From positions 1-64,000 of the forward strand of contig MFFN01000005.1 in the NCBI GenBank assembly GCA_001777915.1: a stretch of DNA of 64,000 bases, written 5' to 3'. This DNA is from Candidatus Edwardsbacteria bacterium RifOxyA12_full_54_48. GTDB lineage: Bacteria > Edwardsbacteria > AC1 > EtOH8. Below the pieces are notes generated by a model. The model was not told the origin of the DNA. It was given only the letters and a program-made list of their open reading frames with translations, and did no database searches. Every line of letters starts with the position of its first letter. Within the stretch, counting starts at the first letter, position 1. This document shows, piece after piece, positions 32,957 to 41,649 of this stretch. The position numbers and the translations under genes were made by a program.

Positions 32957-33387
32957 GTAAGTTCTCTTATTAGTAGTGAATATTCTGATTTTAAAGAAAT
33001 GCGTAGGTTGATCTGTAAATTGTTTCCAAAGTATGTTGGCCCGGCAAGTCACGTTAGCCTTTCCCCCGCTTTCTCTTTGAAGAGAAAGCTACAAAGAGAA
33101 CTGTCGCTGCACCGCTGCCCGGAAGTTTATGATATCCTGCTGCCTAAATGTCTTGACCACGAAACGGGGCACCCGCAGGCAAAACATTCTTAACGGCAGC
33201 TTTTGCCAAGCAGCAGCGCTGATGCGACCCTGGAGCTGGCCCCAGAACCAGCAGACCTTCCCAATCTGGCATCCGGCAACATCACAAAGAGCGGGGATTG
33301 GATTTTTTCAGGGACCGCTGGGAGTTACACAACGATCAGTTTCATTCGATGGACACGAGAAGGTGATCCGGGGATGCCATAAAACAC
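32957..33387 (-). other. Long metF leader without a recognised gene
   Basis: Between the riboswitch terminator and metF there are about 430 bases without a supported gene. The only clear structure is a nine-base-pair hairpin at 33068-33090 (GCTTTCTCT/AGAGAAAGC with TTGA loop). It has no T run on either strand, so it is not a terminator. Its purpose is unknown. Confidence 0.4.
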
Positions 33388-33389
33388 AA

Positions 33390-33427
33390 GACCCTTTTCC
33401 GGAGCGGATGCACTTCAGAAAAGGGTC
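33390..33427 (-). terminator. Riboswitch expression platform: rho-independent terminator
   Basis: GACCCTTTTC (33390-33399) and GAAAAGGGTC (33418-33427) form a ten-base-pair stem; the minus strand continues TTGTGTTTT. The loop sequence GTGCATCCGCTCC can instead pair with GGAG-TGATGCAC at the aptamer P1 3' side, giving a mutually exclusive antiterminator. This is the off-switch of metF-metH when S-adenosylmethionine is bound. Confidence 0.85.
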
Positions 33428-33459
33428 CTTAAACCTCTGTTTCATCTTCAGTGATTGTG

Positions 33460-33547
33460 CATCACTCCAGGAATTAGCACCTTGTGGAATCTTTCATCCG
33501 CAGGTTGCTGAGGCTTCACCGGGCCTGTCCCTCCACCTCTCTTGATG
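33460..33547 (-). ncRNA. SAM-I (S-box) riboswitch aptamer
   Basis: On the minus strand the conserved S-box core is readable: ATCAAGAGAGGTGGAGGGAC, then GGCCCGGTGAAGCC, then CAGCAACC, and later AAGGTGCTAATTCCTGGAG. P1 is CATCA (plus 33543-33547) with TGATG (plus 33460-33464). It binds S-adenosylmethionine and controls metF-metH by premature termination. Placement and sequence agree with the family consensus. Confidence 0.95.
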
Positions 33548-33604
33548 ATAATGTCAACTGGGATATTAACAAAAATAGTTTTGTTTGTCAAGCCTAAAGC
33601 AAAA

Positions 33605-33624
33605 GAGGGCGCCAGGGCGCCCTC
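33605..33624 (-). terminator. Terminator of the alpha-oxoamine synthase gene
   Basis: GAGGGCGCC (33605-33613) pairs with GGCGCCCTC (33616-33624); the minus strand then reads TTTTGCTTT. It ends the gene at 33644-34825 before the riboswitch. Confidence 0.8.
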
Positions 33625-33643
33625 CAAAATAACCAAGAGATCT

Positions 33644-34825
33644 TCAGATCAGCCCCAGTTCCTTTCCGGCGGACCGGAACTCCTCCAGCACCTTGTCCAG
33701 CTGGGCCTCGGTGTGGGCGGCCGAGAAGCTGGTGCGGATCATCTCCCGGCCCTCGGGCACCGCCGGGGACATCACCGGGTTGGCGAAGACACCGTGGGTC
33801 ATCAGGTGCTTCCACAGGGCAAAGGCCTTCTCCCGGGAGCCGATCATCAACGGAATGATGGGGGTGCAGGCCACCCCGGTGTCGTAGCCCATTTCCCTGA
33901 AGCCGGCCAGCATCTTGTCGGCATTGTGCCACAGCTTGGTCAGCAACTCCGGCTCGTCCTGAAGAACATCCACCGCGGCCGAGACGGCGGCGGTCAATGC
34001 CGGGGGCAGGGCGGCCGAGAAGATCATGCTGCGGGCGAAATGCTTGACGTAGTCTATCACCTCGAAATCGCCGGCCACCACTCCGCCGATGGCGGCGAAA
34101 CTCTTGGAAAAGGTGCCCATCATCAGGTCGGTCTCCTGCTCCAGGCCGAAGTGCTCGGCGGTGCCCCGGCCGTGCTTGCCCAGCACCCCCAGGCCATGGG
34201 CATCGTCCACCAGCACCCGGGCATTGTATTTTTTGCCCAGGCGGACCAGCTCCGGCAGGTTGGCGATGTCGCCCTCCATGCTGTAGATACCGTCCACGAT
34301 GATCATCTTGCCCTTATGATGGTCCAGCCCTTTCAGCAGCCTTTCCAGGCTATCCATATCGTTGTGCTGGAAACGCCGCATCATGGAGTACGACAGCCGG
34401 CAGCCGTCCAGGATGGAGGCGTGGTCGAACTTGTCGGTGATCAAAATATCATCCTTGGTGCCCAGGCAGGAGATGACGCCCAGGTTGGTCTGCATGCCGG
34501 TGGAGAACACCAGGGCCGCTTCCTTGTTCAGGAACTTGGCCAGTTTGGCCTCCAGCTCGTTGTGCATGTCCAGGGTGCCGGTAAGAAAGCGGGAGCCGGT
34601 GCAGCCGGTGCCGAATTTCTCGATGGCCTTGACGGCCGCCTCCTTGACCCGGGGATGGGTGGTCAGGCCCAGGTAATTGTTGGAGCCGATCATGATCATC
34701 TTCTGGCCGTCTATTATCACCTCCGGCTCCTGGGCCGAGGACAGAGGGTGGAAATAGGGATACAGCCCGGCCTGGCGGGCCAGCTGGGCCTCCTTAAAAT
34801 CGAAACATTTCTGGAATATATCCAT
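33644..34825 (-). CDS. PLP alpha-oxoamine synthase (serine palmitoyltransferase/AONS-like)
   Basis: A protein of 393 residues of the alpha-oxoamine synthase family. IGSNNYLGL, TGSRFLTGTLDMHNELE, DHASILDGCRLS, VDDAHGLGVLG and GTFSKSFAAIGG (PLP-binding Lys) are present. The N-terminus with QAGLYPYFHPL recalls bacterial serine palmitoyltransferase-like members rather than KBL; 8-amino-7-oxononanoate synthase is another option. It condenses an amino acid with an acyl thioester with loss of CO2. ATG 34825 is preceded by AAGGA with spacing six. No biotin or sphingolipid genes flank it. It is a third family member besides the two kbl genes at 48-52 kb. Confidence 0.8.
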   Translation of the reverse strand: MDIFQKCFDFKEAQLARQAGLYPYFHPLSSAQEPEVIIDGQKMIMIGSNNYLGLTTHPRVKEAAVKAIEKFGTGCTGSRFLTGTLDMHNELEAKLAKFLNKEAALVFSTGMQTNLGVISCLGTKDDILITDKFDHASILDGCRLSYSMMRRFQHNDMDSLERLLKGLDHHKGKMIIVDGIYSMEGDIANLPELVRLGKKYNARVLVDDAHGLGVLGKHGRGTAEHFGLEQETDLMMGTFSKSFAAIGGVVAGDFEVIDYVKHFARSMIFSAALPPALTAAVSAAVDVLQDEPELLTKLWHNADKMLAGFREMGYDTGVACTPIIPLMIGSREKAFALWKHLMTHGVFANPVMSPAVPEGREMIRTSFSAAHTEAQLDKVLEEFRSAGKELGLI

Positions 34826-34929
34826 TTTGCTTCCTTGAGTAATTTTAATGACGCTCAATTATACACGAAACGGCATTGTTATGGCAAGCATTTTAAGCCG
34901 CCGGGTTGGCAGGGGCACAGATAATTTTA

Positions 34930-34956
34930 TTGACAAGTAATATAGTGCTGTAATAT
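34930..34956 (+). promoter_or_regulatory. Possible promoter of the 34992 gene
   Basis: TTGACA (34930-34935) and TAATAT (34951-34956) are present, but the 15-base spacer is shorter than the ideal 17. Confidence 0.35.
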
Positions 34957-34991
34957 CATGTAAATTATAAAATGATCATGAGGATGGATCT

Positions 34992-35621
34992 ATGAGGATA
35001 GTTATTTCTGCTTTATGCGGCTTGTTTGCCTCGGTTACAATTCTGACCGCCCAGACCCAGCCGGTGACAACCTTGAGCAATGCCGAGCTGTTCAGCCGGC
35101 AGTATGTACAGGCGGATACGATAAAACCCAATATTGAAAGCACGATCGCCAGTTCAAATGAAGAAAATTCGTTGCCATACAAGAGAAGGGTTAATAACGG
35201 TTCTATCATTAAAACAACCGCCAGTGGCACTATGTGGGGTGGGGTTGGTCTATTGGTTGGTGGTGGTGTCGGGGTAATGGCTGGTATGATATATACTGAT
35301 CCTTCTGGCACAGAAAGTAACTCTGAAAACTGGGCAGGGTTATTAGGTGGTGTGGTAGGTGCAGGGATCGGGACAGTTGCCGGGTGCAGTTATGGGGTGT
35401 ATGGTACGGGGAAGAAGTATAGGAAAGGGTCGTATTGGCACGCTTTGGCCGGAACTGTTTTGCCTTCATTGGCAGTGGCCGGTGCAACTGCATTATTATC
35501 AGATAAAAATAGATCTAATATGGACGCAACCTTAATCACTTTTGCCCTTGCTCCCATAACCTCAACAGCGGCTTATTATATTTTCTCCAAAGAATTGCCG
35601 GATACGTTAAAAACGCCTTAA
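34992..35621 (+). CDS. Exported glycine-zipper membrane protein
   Basis: A protein of 209 residues with a signal peptide (MRIVISALCGLFASVTILTA) and two Gly-rich hydrophobic segments (WGGVGLLVGGGVGVMAGMIY; WAGLLGGVVGAGIGTVAGCS), plus a third near 150-170. Gly-zipper segments of this sort are found in outer-membrane lipoproteins and envelope proteins. No enzymatic motif. Likely envelope-located; function unknown. A purine-rich stretch (GAGGATGGA) precedes ATG 34992. Confidence 0.6.
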   Translation: MRIVISALCGLFASVTILTAQTQPVTTLSNAELFSRQYVQADTIKPNIESTIASSNEENSLPYKRRVNNGSIIKTTASGTMWGGVGLLVGGGVGVMAGMIYTDPSGTESNSENWAGLLGGVVGAGIGTVAGCSYGVYGTGKKYRKGSYWHALAGTVLPSLAVAGATALLSDKNRSNMDATLITFALAPITSTAAYYIFSKELPDTLKTP

Positions 35622-35633
35622 TAGCAAGTTATT

Positions 35634-35660
35634 AAAAGGAGCGGAGTTGCCGCTCCTTTT
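35634..35660 (+). terminator. Rho-independent terminator
   Basis: AAAAGGAGCGG (35634-35644) pairs with CCGCTCCTTTT (35650-35660) around AGTTG; a T run (TTTTTTA) follows. It ends the glycine-zipper gene. Confidence 0.9.
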
Positions 35661-35756
35661 TTATTTGTCCTTTTTATCCTTGATTTTGGCTTTTATAGGT
35701 GCTAAAATTACTCCTCGTGCCAATAATAAAGCATTAAAAATATAGAGGATGCGGGT

Positions 35757-36140
35757 ATGAAGTATCTGAAGACCAATCCATCCCTGTGCAAAGGGATCAA
35801 GGCCTGCGAGAAGACCTGTTCCAAGGCCTTCTTTAAGGTGGAGGATCCGGAGAAATCGGCCATCAGGGTCAAGCAGACCGAGGCCGGTTTCGAGATCAAC
35901 GTCTGCAACCAGTGCGGCGAATGCATAGCGGTGTGCCCGGTGCTGGCCCTCAAGCGCAACAGCCAGGGCGTGGTGATGCTGGACAAGAAACTGTGCGTGG
36001 GCTGTCTGATGTGCGTGGGCTACTGCCCCACCCTGTCCATGCGCACCCACCCCGATCAGCGGGAGCCCTTCAAGTGCGTGGCCTGCGGGATCTGCGCCAG
36101 GGCCTGCCCCGAGAAGGCGCTGGAGATAGCAGAACGGTAA
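35757..36140 (+). CDS. Polyferredoxin, probably the partner of AOR
   Basis: A protein of 127 residues with three full CxxCxxCxxxCP motifs: CNQCGECIAVCP, CVGCLMCVGYCP and CVACGICARACP, plus extra N-terminal cysteines (LCKGIKACEKTC). It should hold at least three [4Fe-4S] clusters and act as electron carrier. It lies 106 bases before the aldehyde ferredoxin oxidoreductase gene, on the same strand; such ferredoxins commonly accept electrons from AOR. Confidence 0.85.
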   Translation: MKYLKTNPSLCKGIKACEKTCSKAFFKVEDPEKSAIRVKQTEAGFEINVCNQCGECIAVCPVLALKRNSQGVVMLDKKLCVGCLMCVGYCPTLSMRTHPDQREPFKCVACGICARACPEKALEIAER

Positions 36141-36154
36141 TCTGATAACAGTAA

Positions 36155-36174
36155 GGGCACGATGCATCGTGCCC
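36155..36174. repeat. 20-base perfect palindrome
   Basis: GGGCACGATG followed by CATCGTGCCC is an exact inverted repeat with no loop, 15 bases after the ferredoxin stop. It is adjacent to another palindromic repeat and may be part of an interspersed repeat family. Confidence 0.6.
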
Positions 36175-36178
36175 CACG

Positions 36179-36217
36179 GACCTCACCCTTGCCCTCTCCT
36201 AACGCATTAGGAGAGGG
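36179..36217. repeat. CCCTCTCC palindromic repeat, copy 1
   Basis: The unit GACCTCACCC, a two-base change, GCCCTCTCC, then a hairpin CCCTCTCCTAA (36192-36202) with TTAGGAGAGGG (36207-36217). A second copy of the same unit is at 49702-49740. These are dispersed hairpin repeats lying upstream of the AOR gene; they may act as RNA-stability elements. Confidence 0.7.
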
Positions 36218-36246
36218 AGAAAAGCAAAAAGATTAGGAGAAGAAAA

Positions 36247-38790
36247 ATGGACGAGAACAAGGTCTTTGAATATACCAGATACACCGAAGGCATCGAAGCG
36301 ATGAAGGCGGCTCATAAAGTGCTGGCCGAGCATTCTTTCACTCCCAGCCTGCCCCAGAAGGGCTACAACAACCGCTCCCTGCATATCGATCTGGGCACCT
36401 TGAAGTTCACCGAGAAGAAGATCGGCGAGGCCATGAAGCAGACCTTCACCGGCGGGCGGGGCTTCGGATTAAAATATCTGTGGGACGCCATCAAGCCCAC
36501 CACCAAGTGGAACGACCCGGAGAACGACATCATCATCTCCCCAGGCCCGATCTGCGGCATCACCCAGTATCCGGGCTGCGGCAAATCGCTGGTGGTGGCC
36601 CTGTCGCCCATCACCAACATTCCCATCGACTCCAATGTCGGCGGCTATTTCGGCCCGCTGTTGAAATTCTCCGGCTTCGACGCCCTGGAGATCCAGGGCA
36701 AGGCCAAGGCAGACGTGATCGTGGTGATCGACGGGGTCAAGGGGAAGGTCACCCTCGAGACCGCCCCCCAGGAATCCCTGGACTCCCACGTGGCGGCCGA
36801 GCAGTTCACCCATGAGTATGCCACGGACGAGGCCGACCTGCGCAACGTCTCGGTGGTCAGCGCCGGGGCCGCCGCGGCCCACAGCCTGATCGGCTGCCTG
36901 AACTTCTCCTATTACGACATGCGGCGCAAGGTGACCCGTTTAAAACAGGCCGGGCGGGGAGGGATCGGCACGGTGTTCCGCGACAAGGGCCTCAAGGCCC
37001 TGATCGTTCACGGGCCGCAGGTCAAGGGCGACATGAACCATCCGGCCGACCTGGGCCGGATCCAGCGGGCCGGGGTCAAACTGCACAAGGAGATGCACGA
37101 CTTCGACGACAAGATGTGCACCATGCGCAAGGTGGGCACCACCAACATCGTCAGCGTGATGGACGCCTACGACCTGCTGCCGGTGATGAACTTCCAGTAC
37201 GGCAGCCATCCCGACACCAAGAACATAGACAAGACCATGTGGGTCAAACAATTCACCCAGGGCATCCCGGACGGATGCTGGTACGGCTGTTCCATGGCCT
37301 GCGCCCACGGGGTGGATGAGTTCGCCCTGCGCACCGGCCCCTACAAGGGCCACAAAGTGGTGGTGGACGGCCCGGAGTACGAGACCGCGGCCGGCTGCGG
37401 CTCCAACTGCGGGATCTTCGACCCCTTATGGGTCATCGAATGCAACTTCTACTGCGACACCTACGGCATCGACACCATCAGCTTCGGCACCATCACCGGC
37501 TTCATCATGGAATGCTGGCAGCGGGGCATCCTCAACGCCGAACGCACCGGCGGGCTGGACATGAGCTGGGGCAAGGGGGAATCGCAATTAGAGCTGATGC
37601 ACCAGATGGCTAAGGGTCAGGGTTTTGGGCTGATCGCCGGCCAGGGGGTGCAGCGGATGAAAAGGATCTTCGCCGACCAGGGCTGGGGGGACTACGCCTT
37701 CCTCAACGACATCGGGCTGGAGGGCAAGGGGCTGGAGCAGTCGGAATACATGTCAAAAGAATCGCTGGCCCAGCAGGGCGGCTACTACCTCACCAACAAG
37801 GGCCCCCAGCACGACGAGGCCTGGGTGATCTTCATGGACATGGTCAACAACCAGATCCCCACCTTTGAGGACAAGGCCGAGGCCCTGTACTATTTCCCGA
37901 TGTTCCGCACCTGGTTCGGGCTGAACGGCCTGTGCAAGCTGCCTTGGAACGACATCGAGCCCGGCGACAACCGCACCAAGAACGCCCCCATGGACGCGGC
38001 CAAGGTGCCGGAGCACGTTCAGAATTACGTGGACCTGTTCTCCGGGGTCACCGGCCGGGAGATCACCAAGGAGGAGATCATCAAAATGTCGGAGCGGGTC
38101 TACCAGTTCCAGAGGGTGTTCGACCTGCGGATGGGCAAGGGAACCCGGAAATACGACCAGCCGCCCTACCGGGCCATGGGGCCGGTCACCAAGGAGGAAT
38201 ACGAGTCCCGCCAGGAACGATATGACAAACAGCTACAGGAATGGATGCAGATAGACCCGGCCGGAAAGTCCATCGAGGAGAAGATGGCCCTGCACCGCAA
38301 ATACCGGGAGGACCGCTACCAGAAGCTGGTGGATGCGGTCTACAAGCGGCGGGGCTGGACCTCCAACGGGATCCCCACCCTGGAGACCCTGAAACGCAAC
38401 GGGATAGATTTCCCGGAGGTGGTGGCCACGGTGCTGCCGCACCTGTCGGAAACGGAGGTCAAAGAGGCCCGGACGGCCTATGTGGCTACCAAGAAGACAG
38501 AGCCTAAGGGAAATAAAATATCAAAAACCAAAGATAAAAAAGCGGCGGGCAAAAAGCAAAAAGCAAAAACCAAAAATAAAAAAGCAGCGGGCAAAAAGCA
38601 AAAAGCAAAAACCAAAAATAAAAAAGCAGCGGGCAAAAAGAAAGCAGTCAAAAAAACGGTCGCCAAAGCAAAACCCAAGGCTAAAAAAGTAATTGTCAAG
38701 AAAAAAGCGGCGGCCAAAAAGCAAAAACCAAAAGCCAAAAATAAAAAAGCAGCCGCCAGAAAGCCGGTGAAAAAGTCCAAGAGAAAATAA
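36247..38790 (+). CDS. aor: Tungsten-containing aldehyde ferredoxin oxidoreductase with Lys-rich tail
   Basis: A protein of 847 residues. The first about 745 match AOR: GGRGFGLKYLWD, TGPYKGHK, GPEYETAAGCGSNCG, the [4Fe-4S] Cys set GCWYGCSMACAHG, and a later GLNGLCKLPW Cys. AOR oxidises aldehydes to acids with a tungsten (or molybdenum) bis-pterin cofactor and reduces ferredoxin. Residues about 749-847 are an added tail of Lys/Ala repeats, with two 14-residue copies of KKAAGKKQKAKTKN (38536-38619) and a partial third. The tail is histone H1-like and is not part of AOR. GGAGAAG precedes ATG 36247. Confidence 0.9.
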   Translation: MDENKVFEYTRYTEGIEAMKAAHKVLAEHSFTPSLPQKGYNNRSLHIDLGTLKFTEKKIGEAMKQTFTGGRGFGLKYLWDAIKPTTKWNDPENDIIISPGPICGITQYPGCGKSLVVALSPITNIPIDSNVGGYFGPLLKFSGFDALEIQGKAKADVIVVIDGVKGKVTLETAPQESLDSHVAAEQFTHEYATDEADLRNVSVVSAGAAAAHSLIGCLNFSYYDMRRKVTRLKQAGRGGIGTVFRDKGLKALIVHGPQVKGDMNHPADLGRIQRAGVKLHKEMHDFDDKMCTMRKVGTTNIVSVMDAYDLLPVMNFQYGSHPDTKNIDKTMWVKQFTQGIPDGCWYGCSMACAHGVDEFALRTGPYKGHKVVVDGPEYETAAGCGSNCGIFDPLWVIECNFYCDTYGIDTISFGTITGFIMECWQRGILNAERTGGLDMSWGKGESQLELMHQMAKGQGFGLIAGQGVQRMKRIFADQGWGDYAFLNDIGLEGKGLEQSEYMSKESLAQQGGYYLTNKGPQHDEAWVIFMDMVNNQIPTFEDKAEALYYFPMFRTWFGLNGLCKLPWNDIEPGDNRTKNAPMDAAKVPEHVQNYVDLFSGVTGREITKEEIIKMSERVYQFQRVFDLRMGKGTRKYDQPPYRAMGPVTKEEYESRQERYDKQLQEWMQIDPAGKSIEEKMALHRKYREDRYQKLVDAVYKRRGWTSNGIPTLETLKRNGIDFPEVVATVLPHLSETEVKEARTAYVATKKTEPKGNKISKTKDKKAAGKKQKAKTKNKKAAGKKQKAKTKNKKAAGKKKAVKKTVAKAKPKAKKVIVKKKAAAKKQKPKAKNKKAAARKPVKKSKRK
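38536..38640 (+). repeat. 42-base in-frame tandem repeat in the aor tail
   Basis: Two full 42-base copies (38536-38577, 38578-38619) and a partial third encode KKAAGKKQKAKTKN. They keep frame, so the reading frame of the AOR fusion is maintained. Confidence 0.85.
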
Positions 38791-38854
38791 AGCGGCCTTG
38801 CTGACATGCTAGAGTTTTTATATTTGATTTTCTATTTTTTAGTTTTTTAAAATC

Positions 38855-39304
38855 ATGCGTCTAGTGATTCAGCGCGTTTCTTCGGCTTCGGTAACCGTCG
38901 AAAATGATCTTACCGGGAAGATCGGCCAGGGTCTCGTTATCCTGGCCGGATTTTCACATCTGGACGACGAGGCGGTCATCGGCAAACTGGCCGAGAAGGC
39001 GGTAAATCTACGGATATTCGAGGATGCCGAAGGTAAAATGAATCTTTCCCTGCTGGATGTCAGGGGAGGCATCCTGCTGGTCTCCCAGTTCACCCTGTAT
39101 GCCGACTGCCGGAAGGGGAGGCGTCCCTCCTTCACCGATGCGGCCGCTCCGGAAAAAGCCCAAGCGCTGTACCAAAAACTAATTACTGCAATTAAATCTT
39201 ACGGCATAGAGGTGCAGACCGGAATGTTCGGAGCCAAAATGTTAGTGGAGATAAATAACGATGGACCGGTGACCGTCATTTTGGATTCCCGGGATATTTG
39301 CTGA
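38855..39304 (+). CDS. dtd: D-aminoacyl-tRNA deacylase
   Basis: A protein of 149 residues, normal size for DTD. It begins MRLVIQRVSSASVTVE; SQFTLYADC and NNDGPVTVILDS correspond to the conserved active-site strand (SQFTL) and cross-dimer Gly-Pro motif region. It hydrolyses D-amino acids from mischarged tRNA in the cytoplasm. The upstream region has no clear ribosome-binding site. Its stop overlaps the following gene if that gene starts at TTG 39298. Confidence 0.93.
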   Translation: MRLVIQRVSSASVTVENDLTGKIGQGLVILAGFSHLDDEAVIGKLAEKAVNLRIFEDAEGKMNLSLLDVRGGILLVSQFTLYADCRKGRRPSFTDAAAPEKAQALYQKLITAIKSYGIEVQTGMFGAKMLVEINNDGPVTVILDSRDIC

Positions 39305-39324
39305 GCCATATATCAATCAAGCTG

Positions 39325-40485
39325 ATGCGAGTCAGAATTAAAATAACTGCCGAAGAAGTAGTAAAACTCTTGGTAAACAGCTCGTTGGTCCTTAAACTTT
39401 TGGTTGACTATCCGCAGGCGGAATCGCGGCTGGACAGGGCAATAGGACTGGCCGAAAGGTTCAATCAGGGAAATTTGAAATATAGGGCCTTATCCGAAAA
39501 GGCAGCTCTTTACTATCTCTGGGGCAAACTCGATGAAGGTTTGGAACTGACCCGGGTGGTAATATCGGAGGGCGGAGCGGAGCACGTCGAAATTCTGGCC
39601 AGCGCCTGGAACACATCGGGAAACATTCACTTGCGGTGCTGCAGTTTTGAAATGGCCGAGCATTCGTTCCTACAGGCCCTGGACCAATATAAAAAAATGG
39701 AAATGGAAACATCGGTGGGGATCGTCCGGAATAACCTGGCAAATATCCATAACATTCAAGGCAATTACACCAGGGCGCTTGAATTATACCGGCAGGCCCT
39801 GGAATGTTTCGAGCGGCAGAACGACATCTTTCGCATCGCCCATGTGCTTTATTCCATGGGGCAAATAGTGCTGGCCCTCAAGGACGTACCTCAGGCCAAG
39901 TCCTTGCTTAACCGGTCGCTGAACTTGCGCCGGACAGTGCAGGACTACCGCGGCATAACCAACAATCTGCTGATGCAGATCGGGATACTGACAGAGGAGC
40001 GGGATTATAAAGGAGCCAGAGAGCTGCTTCGCCAGGTCGATCAGGTCATGAATGAACGGAAACTGACAGATCCCCACATAAGAGCCTATCGGGATGGCGA
40101 GGCCGGATTGTTCCATTTTGAAGCAGGAGAATATGACCTGGCGGAGAAATGCCTGTTAAGGCTTATCGAACTATCGCAAAAGATGAAGGAATCGTCTTTT
40201 CTTTCCCGGGGTTACAGCTGTCTGGGCAGGACCAGAGTATTCCGGGACGGGAACGAGACCGGTATCGCCGATATCAAAAAGGGAATAGAACTGGCCCAAG
40301 CCGGGGGACTGCCGCTGGAACTGAAGGACGGCTGGGCCTATCTCATGGAATGTTATTCCCGTCTGGGCCAGATGGAACCGGCCCGGCAGGCGGCCCGGAA
40401 TTATGCCCGGGTGGCCTTGGAGCAGGGTGCCGAGCAGGCAGCGGTGGATTCGGAAATAGCCCGGACGCTTTCCGTCATAAGCTGA
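39325..40485 (+). CDS. TPR-repeat protein
   Basis: A protein of 386 residues from ATG 39325 (TTG 39298 is an alternative that overlaps dtd). Most of the sequence is TPR pairs such as ASAWNTSGNIHLRCCSFEMA, IVRNNLANIHNIQGNYTRAL and HVLYSMGQIVLALKDVPQAK. It has no signal peptide or extra domain and is probably a cytoplasmic scaffold or sensor-type helical protein. Function unknown. tdh follows after 42 bases. Confidence 0.75.
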   Translation: MRVRIKITAEEVVKLLVNSSLVLKLLVDYPQAESRLDRAIGLAERFNQGNLKYRALSEKAALYYLWGKLDEGLELTRVVISEGGAEHVEILASAWNTSGNIHLRCCSFEMAEHSFLQALDQYKKMEMETSVGIVRNNLANIHNIQGNYTRALELYRQALECFERQNDIFRIAHVLYSMGQIVLALKDVPQAKSLLNRSLNLRRTVQDYRGITNNLLMQIGILTEERDYKGARELLRQVDQVMNERKLTDPHIRAYRDGEAGLFHFEAGEYDLAEKCLLRLIELSQKMKESSFLSRGYSCLGRTRVFRDGNETGIADIKKGIELAQAGGLPLELKDGWAYLMECYSRLGQMEPARQAARNYARVALEQGAEQAAVDSEIARTLSVIS

Positions 40486-40527
40486 TTACCAAAAACAATA
40501 AAAAATATACAATCAAGGAGTTCTTTC

Positions 40528-41643
40528 ATGCCCCAAAAAATGAAGGCGGTGGTCAAGACCAAGCCCCAGTTGGGTGCCGAGTGGCAGGAAGTAGACATCC
40601 CAGAACCAAAGCCCGACGGGGTGAAGGTCAAGGTGCTGGCCACCTCCATCTGCGGCACCGACGTTCACATCTACGAGTGGAACAAATGGTCCCAGGACCG
40701 GATCGGAGCCAAAAAACTTCCCCAGATACTGGGCCACGAGGTGGCCGGCGAGGTGGTGGAGGTGGGGCCGCACTGCAAGCGGATCAAGGTGGGCGACTAT
40801 ATCTCGGCCGAGACCCACATCTACGATCCCGGCGACCTGCAGGCCATGCTGGGCCAGCTGCACATCGGCGAACGGATGAAGATCGTGGGGGTGGATCACA
40901 ACGGCTGCTTCGCCGAATACTTCACCCTGCCGGAGTCGGTCTGCTGGGTCAATGACAGGAGCATCCCGCCGGAGCTGGCCACCGTCCAGGAGCCGATGGG
41001 CAACGCCTGCTACACGCTGTTGGGCGAGGACGCCGACGTGGCCGGAAAGAGCGTGGCCATCTACGGCGATGGGCCCACCGCACTGTTCGCGGCCGGGCTG
41101 GCCCGGGTCTGCGGGCTGTCGCAGATATTCATCATCGGCATGTCGGACTTCGCCTTGAACATCGCCAAAAAAATGGGGGCCGACCATACCCTGAACATCT
41201 CCGACAAATCGGTCAACCGCCTGGAATTCATCCGGGACCACACCGGGGGCTACGGCACCGATCTGGTGCTGGACATGGTGGGCGCACCCTCGGCCATCGA
41301 GGAGGGCATGAAGGTGATCCGCAAAGGCGGCCGTTACAGCGCCTTCGGGGTGCCTTCGACCACCCCCGTCCCGGTTGACTACACCAACGGGATCGTGTTC
41401 CGGGGCATCACCATCAACGGCATCTCCGGACGCAAGATGTTCGACACCTGGTACCGGGTGCGCAATCTGCTGACCTCGGGCCGGATAGACATCAAGCCCA
41501 TCGTCACCCATCTGTTCGAGCTCAAGGACTTCGCCAAGGGGTTCGAGGCGGCCATGGGCAACCCCCGGCAGTGCGGCAAGGCGGTGCTGTTCCCGGATCC
41601 CAAGGAGCTGGAGGCGGCCAGAAAGAGAATGGGAATCAAATAG
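40528..41643 (+). CDS. tdh: L-threonine 3-dehydrogenase
   Basis: A protein of 371 residues of the zinc MDR family. ICGTDVHIYEWNKWSQ (catalytic zinc Cys and the TDH-specific Trp segment), GHEVAGEVVEVG and QEPMGNA match TDH; GDGPTALFAAGLA is the NAD-binding site. It oxidises threonine to 2-amino-3-ketobutyrate, which the kbl products near 48-52 kb split to glycine and acetyl-CoA. Oddly, the structural-zinc lobe, normally carrying four Cys, reads THIYDPGDLQAMLGQLHI without any Cys, so the structural zinc is absent. GGAG precedes ATG 40528. Confidence 0.88.
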   Translation: MPQKMKAVVKTKPQLGAEWQEVDIPEPKPDGVKVKVLATSICGTDVHIYEWNKWSQDRIGAKKLPQILGHEVAGEVVEVGPHCKRIKVGDYISAETHIYDPGDLQAMLGQLHIGERMKIVGVDHNGCFAEYFTLPESVCWVNDRSIPPELATVQEPMGNACYTLLGEDADVAGKSVAIYGDGPTALFAAGLARVCGLSQIFIIGMSDFALNIAKKMGADHTLNISDKSVNRLEFIRDHTGGYGTDLVLDMVGAPSAIEEGMKVIRKGGRYSAFGVPSTTPVPVDYTNGIVFRGITINGISGRKMFDTWYRVRNLLTSGRIDIKPIVTHLFELKDFAKGFEAAMGNPRQCGKAVLFPDPKELEAARKRMGIK

Positions 41644-41649
41644 ATCATT

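Noticed and set aside
33068-33090. Second terminator in the metF leader
   Set aside because: The stem is followed by no T run on either strand.
33542-34924. Long plus-strand frame opposite the oxoamine synthase
   Set aside because: Gly/His-rich shadow of the true minus-strand PLP enzyme gene, and it would run through the SAM riboswitch region.
38791-38854. Separate small gene for the Lys-rich segment before dtd
   Set aside because: The Lys/Ala repeats are in frame with AOR without a stop or start signal, so they form its C-terminal tail.
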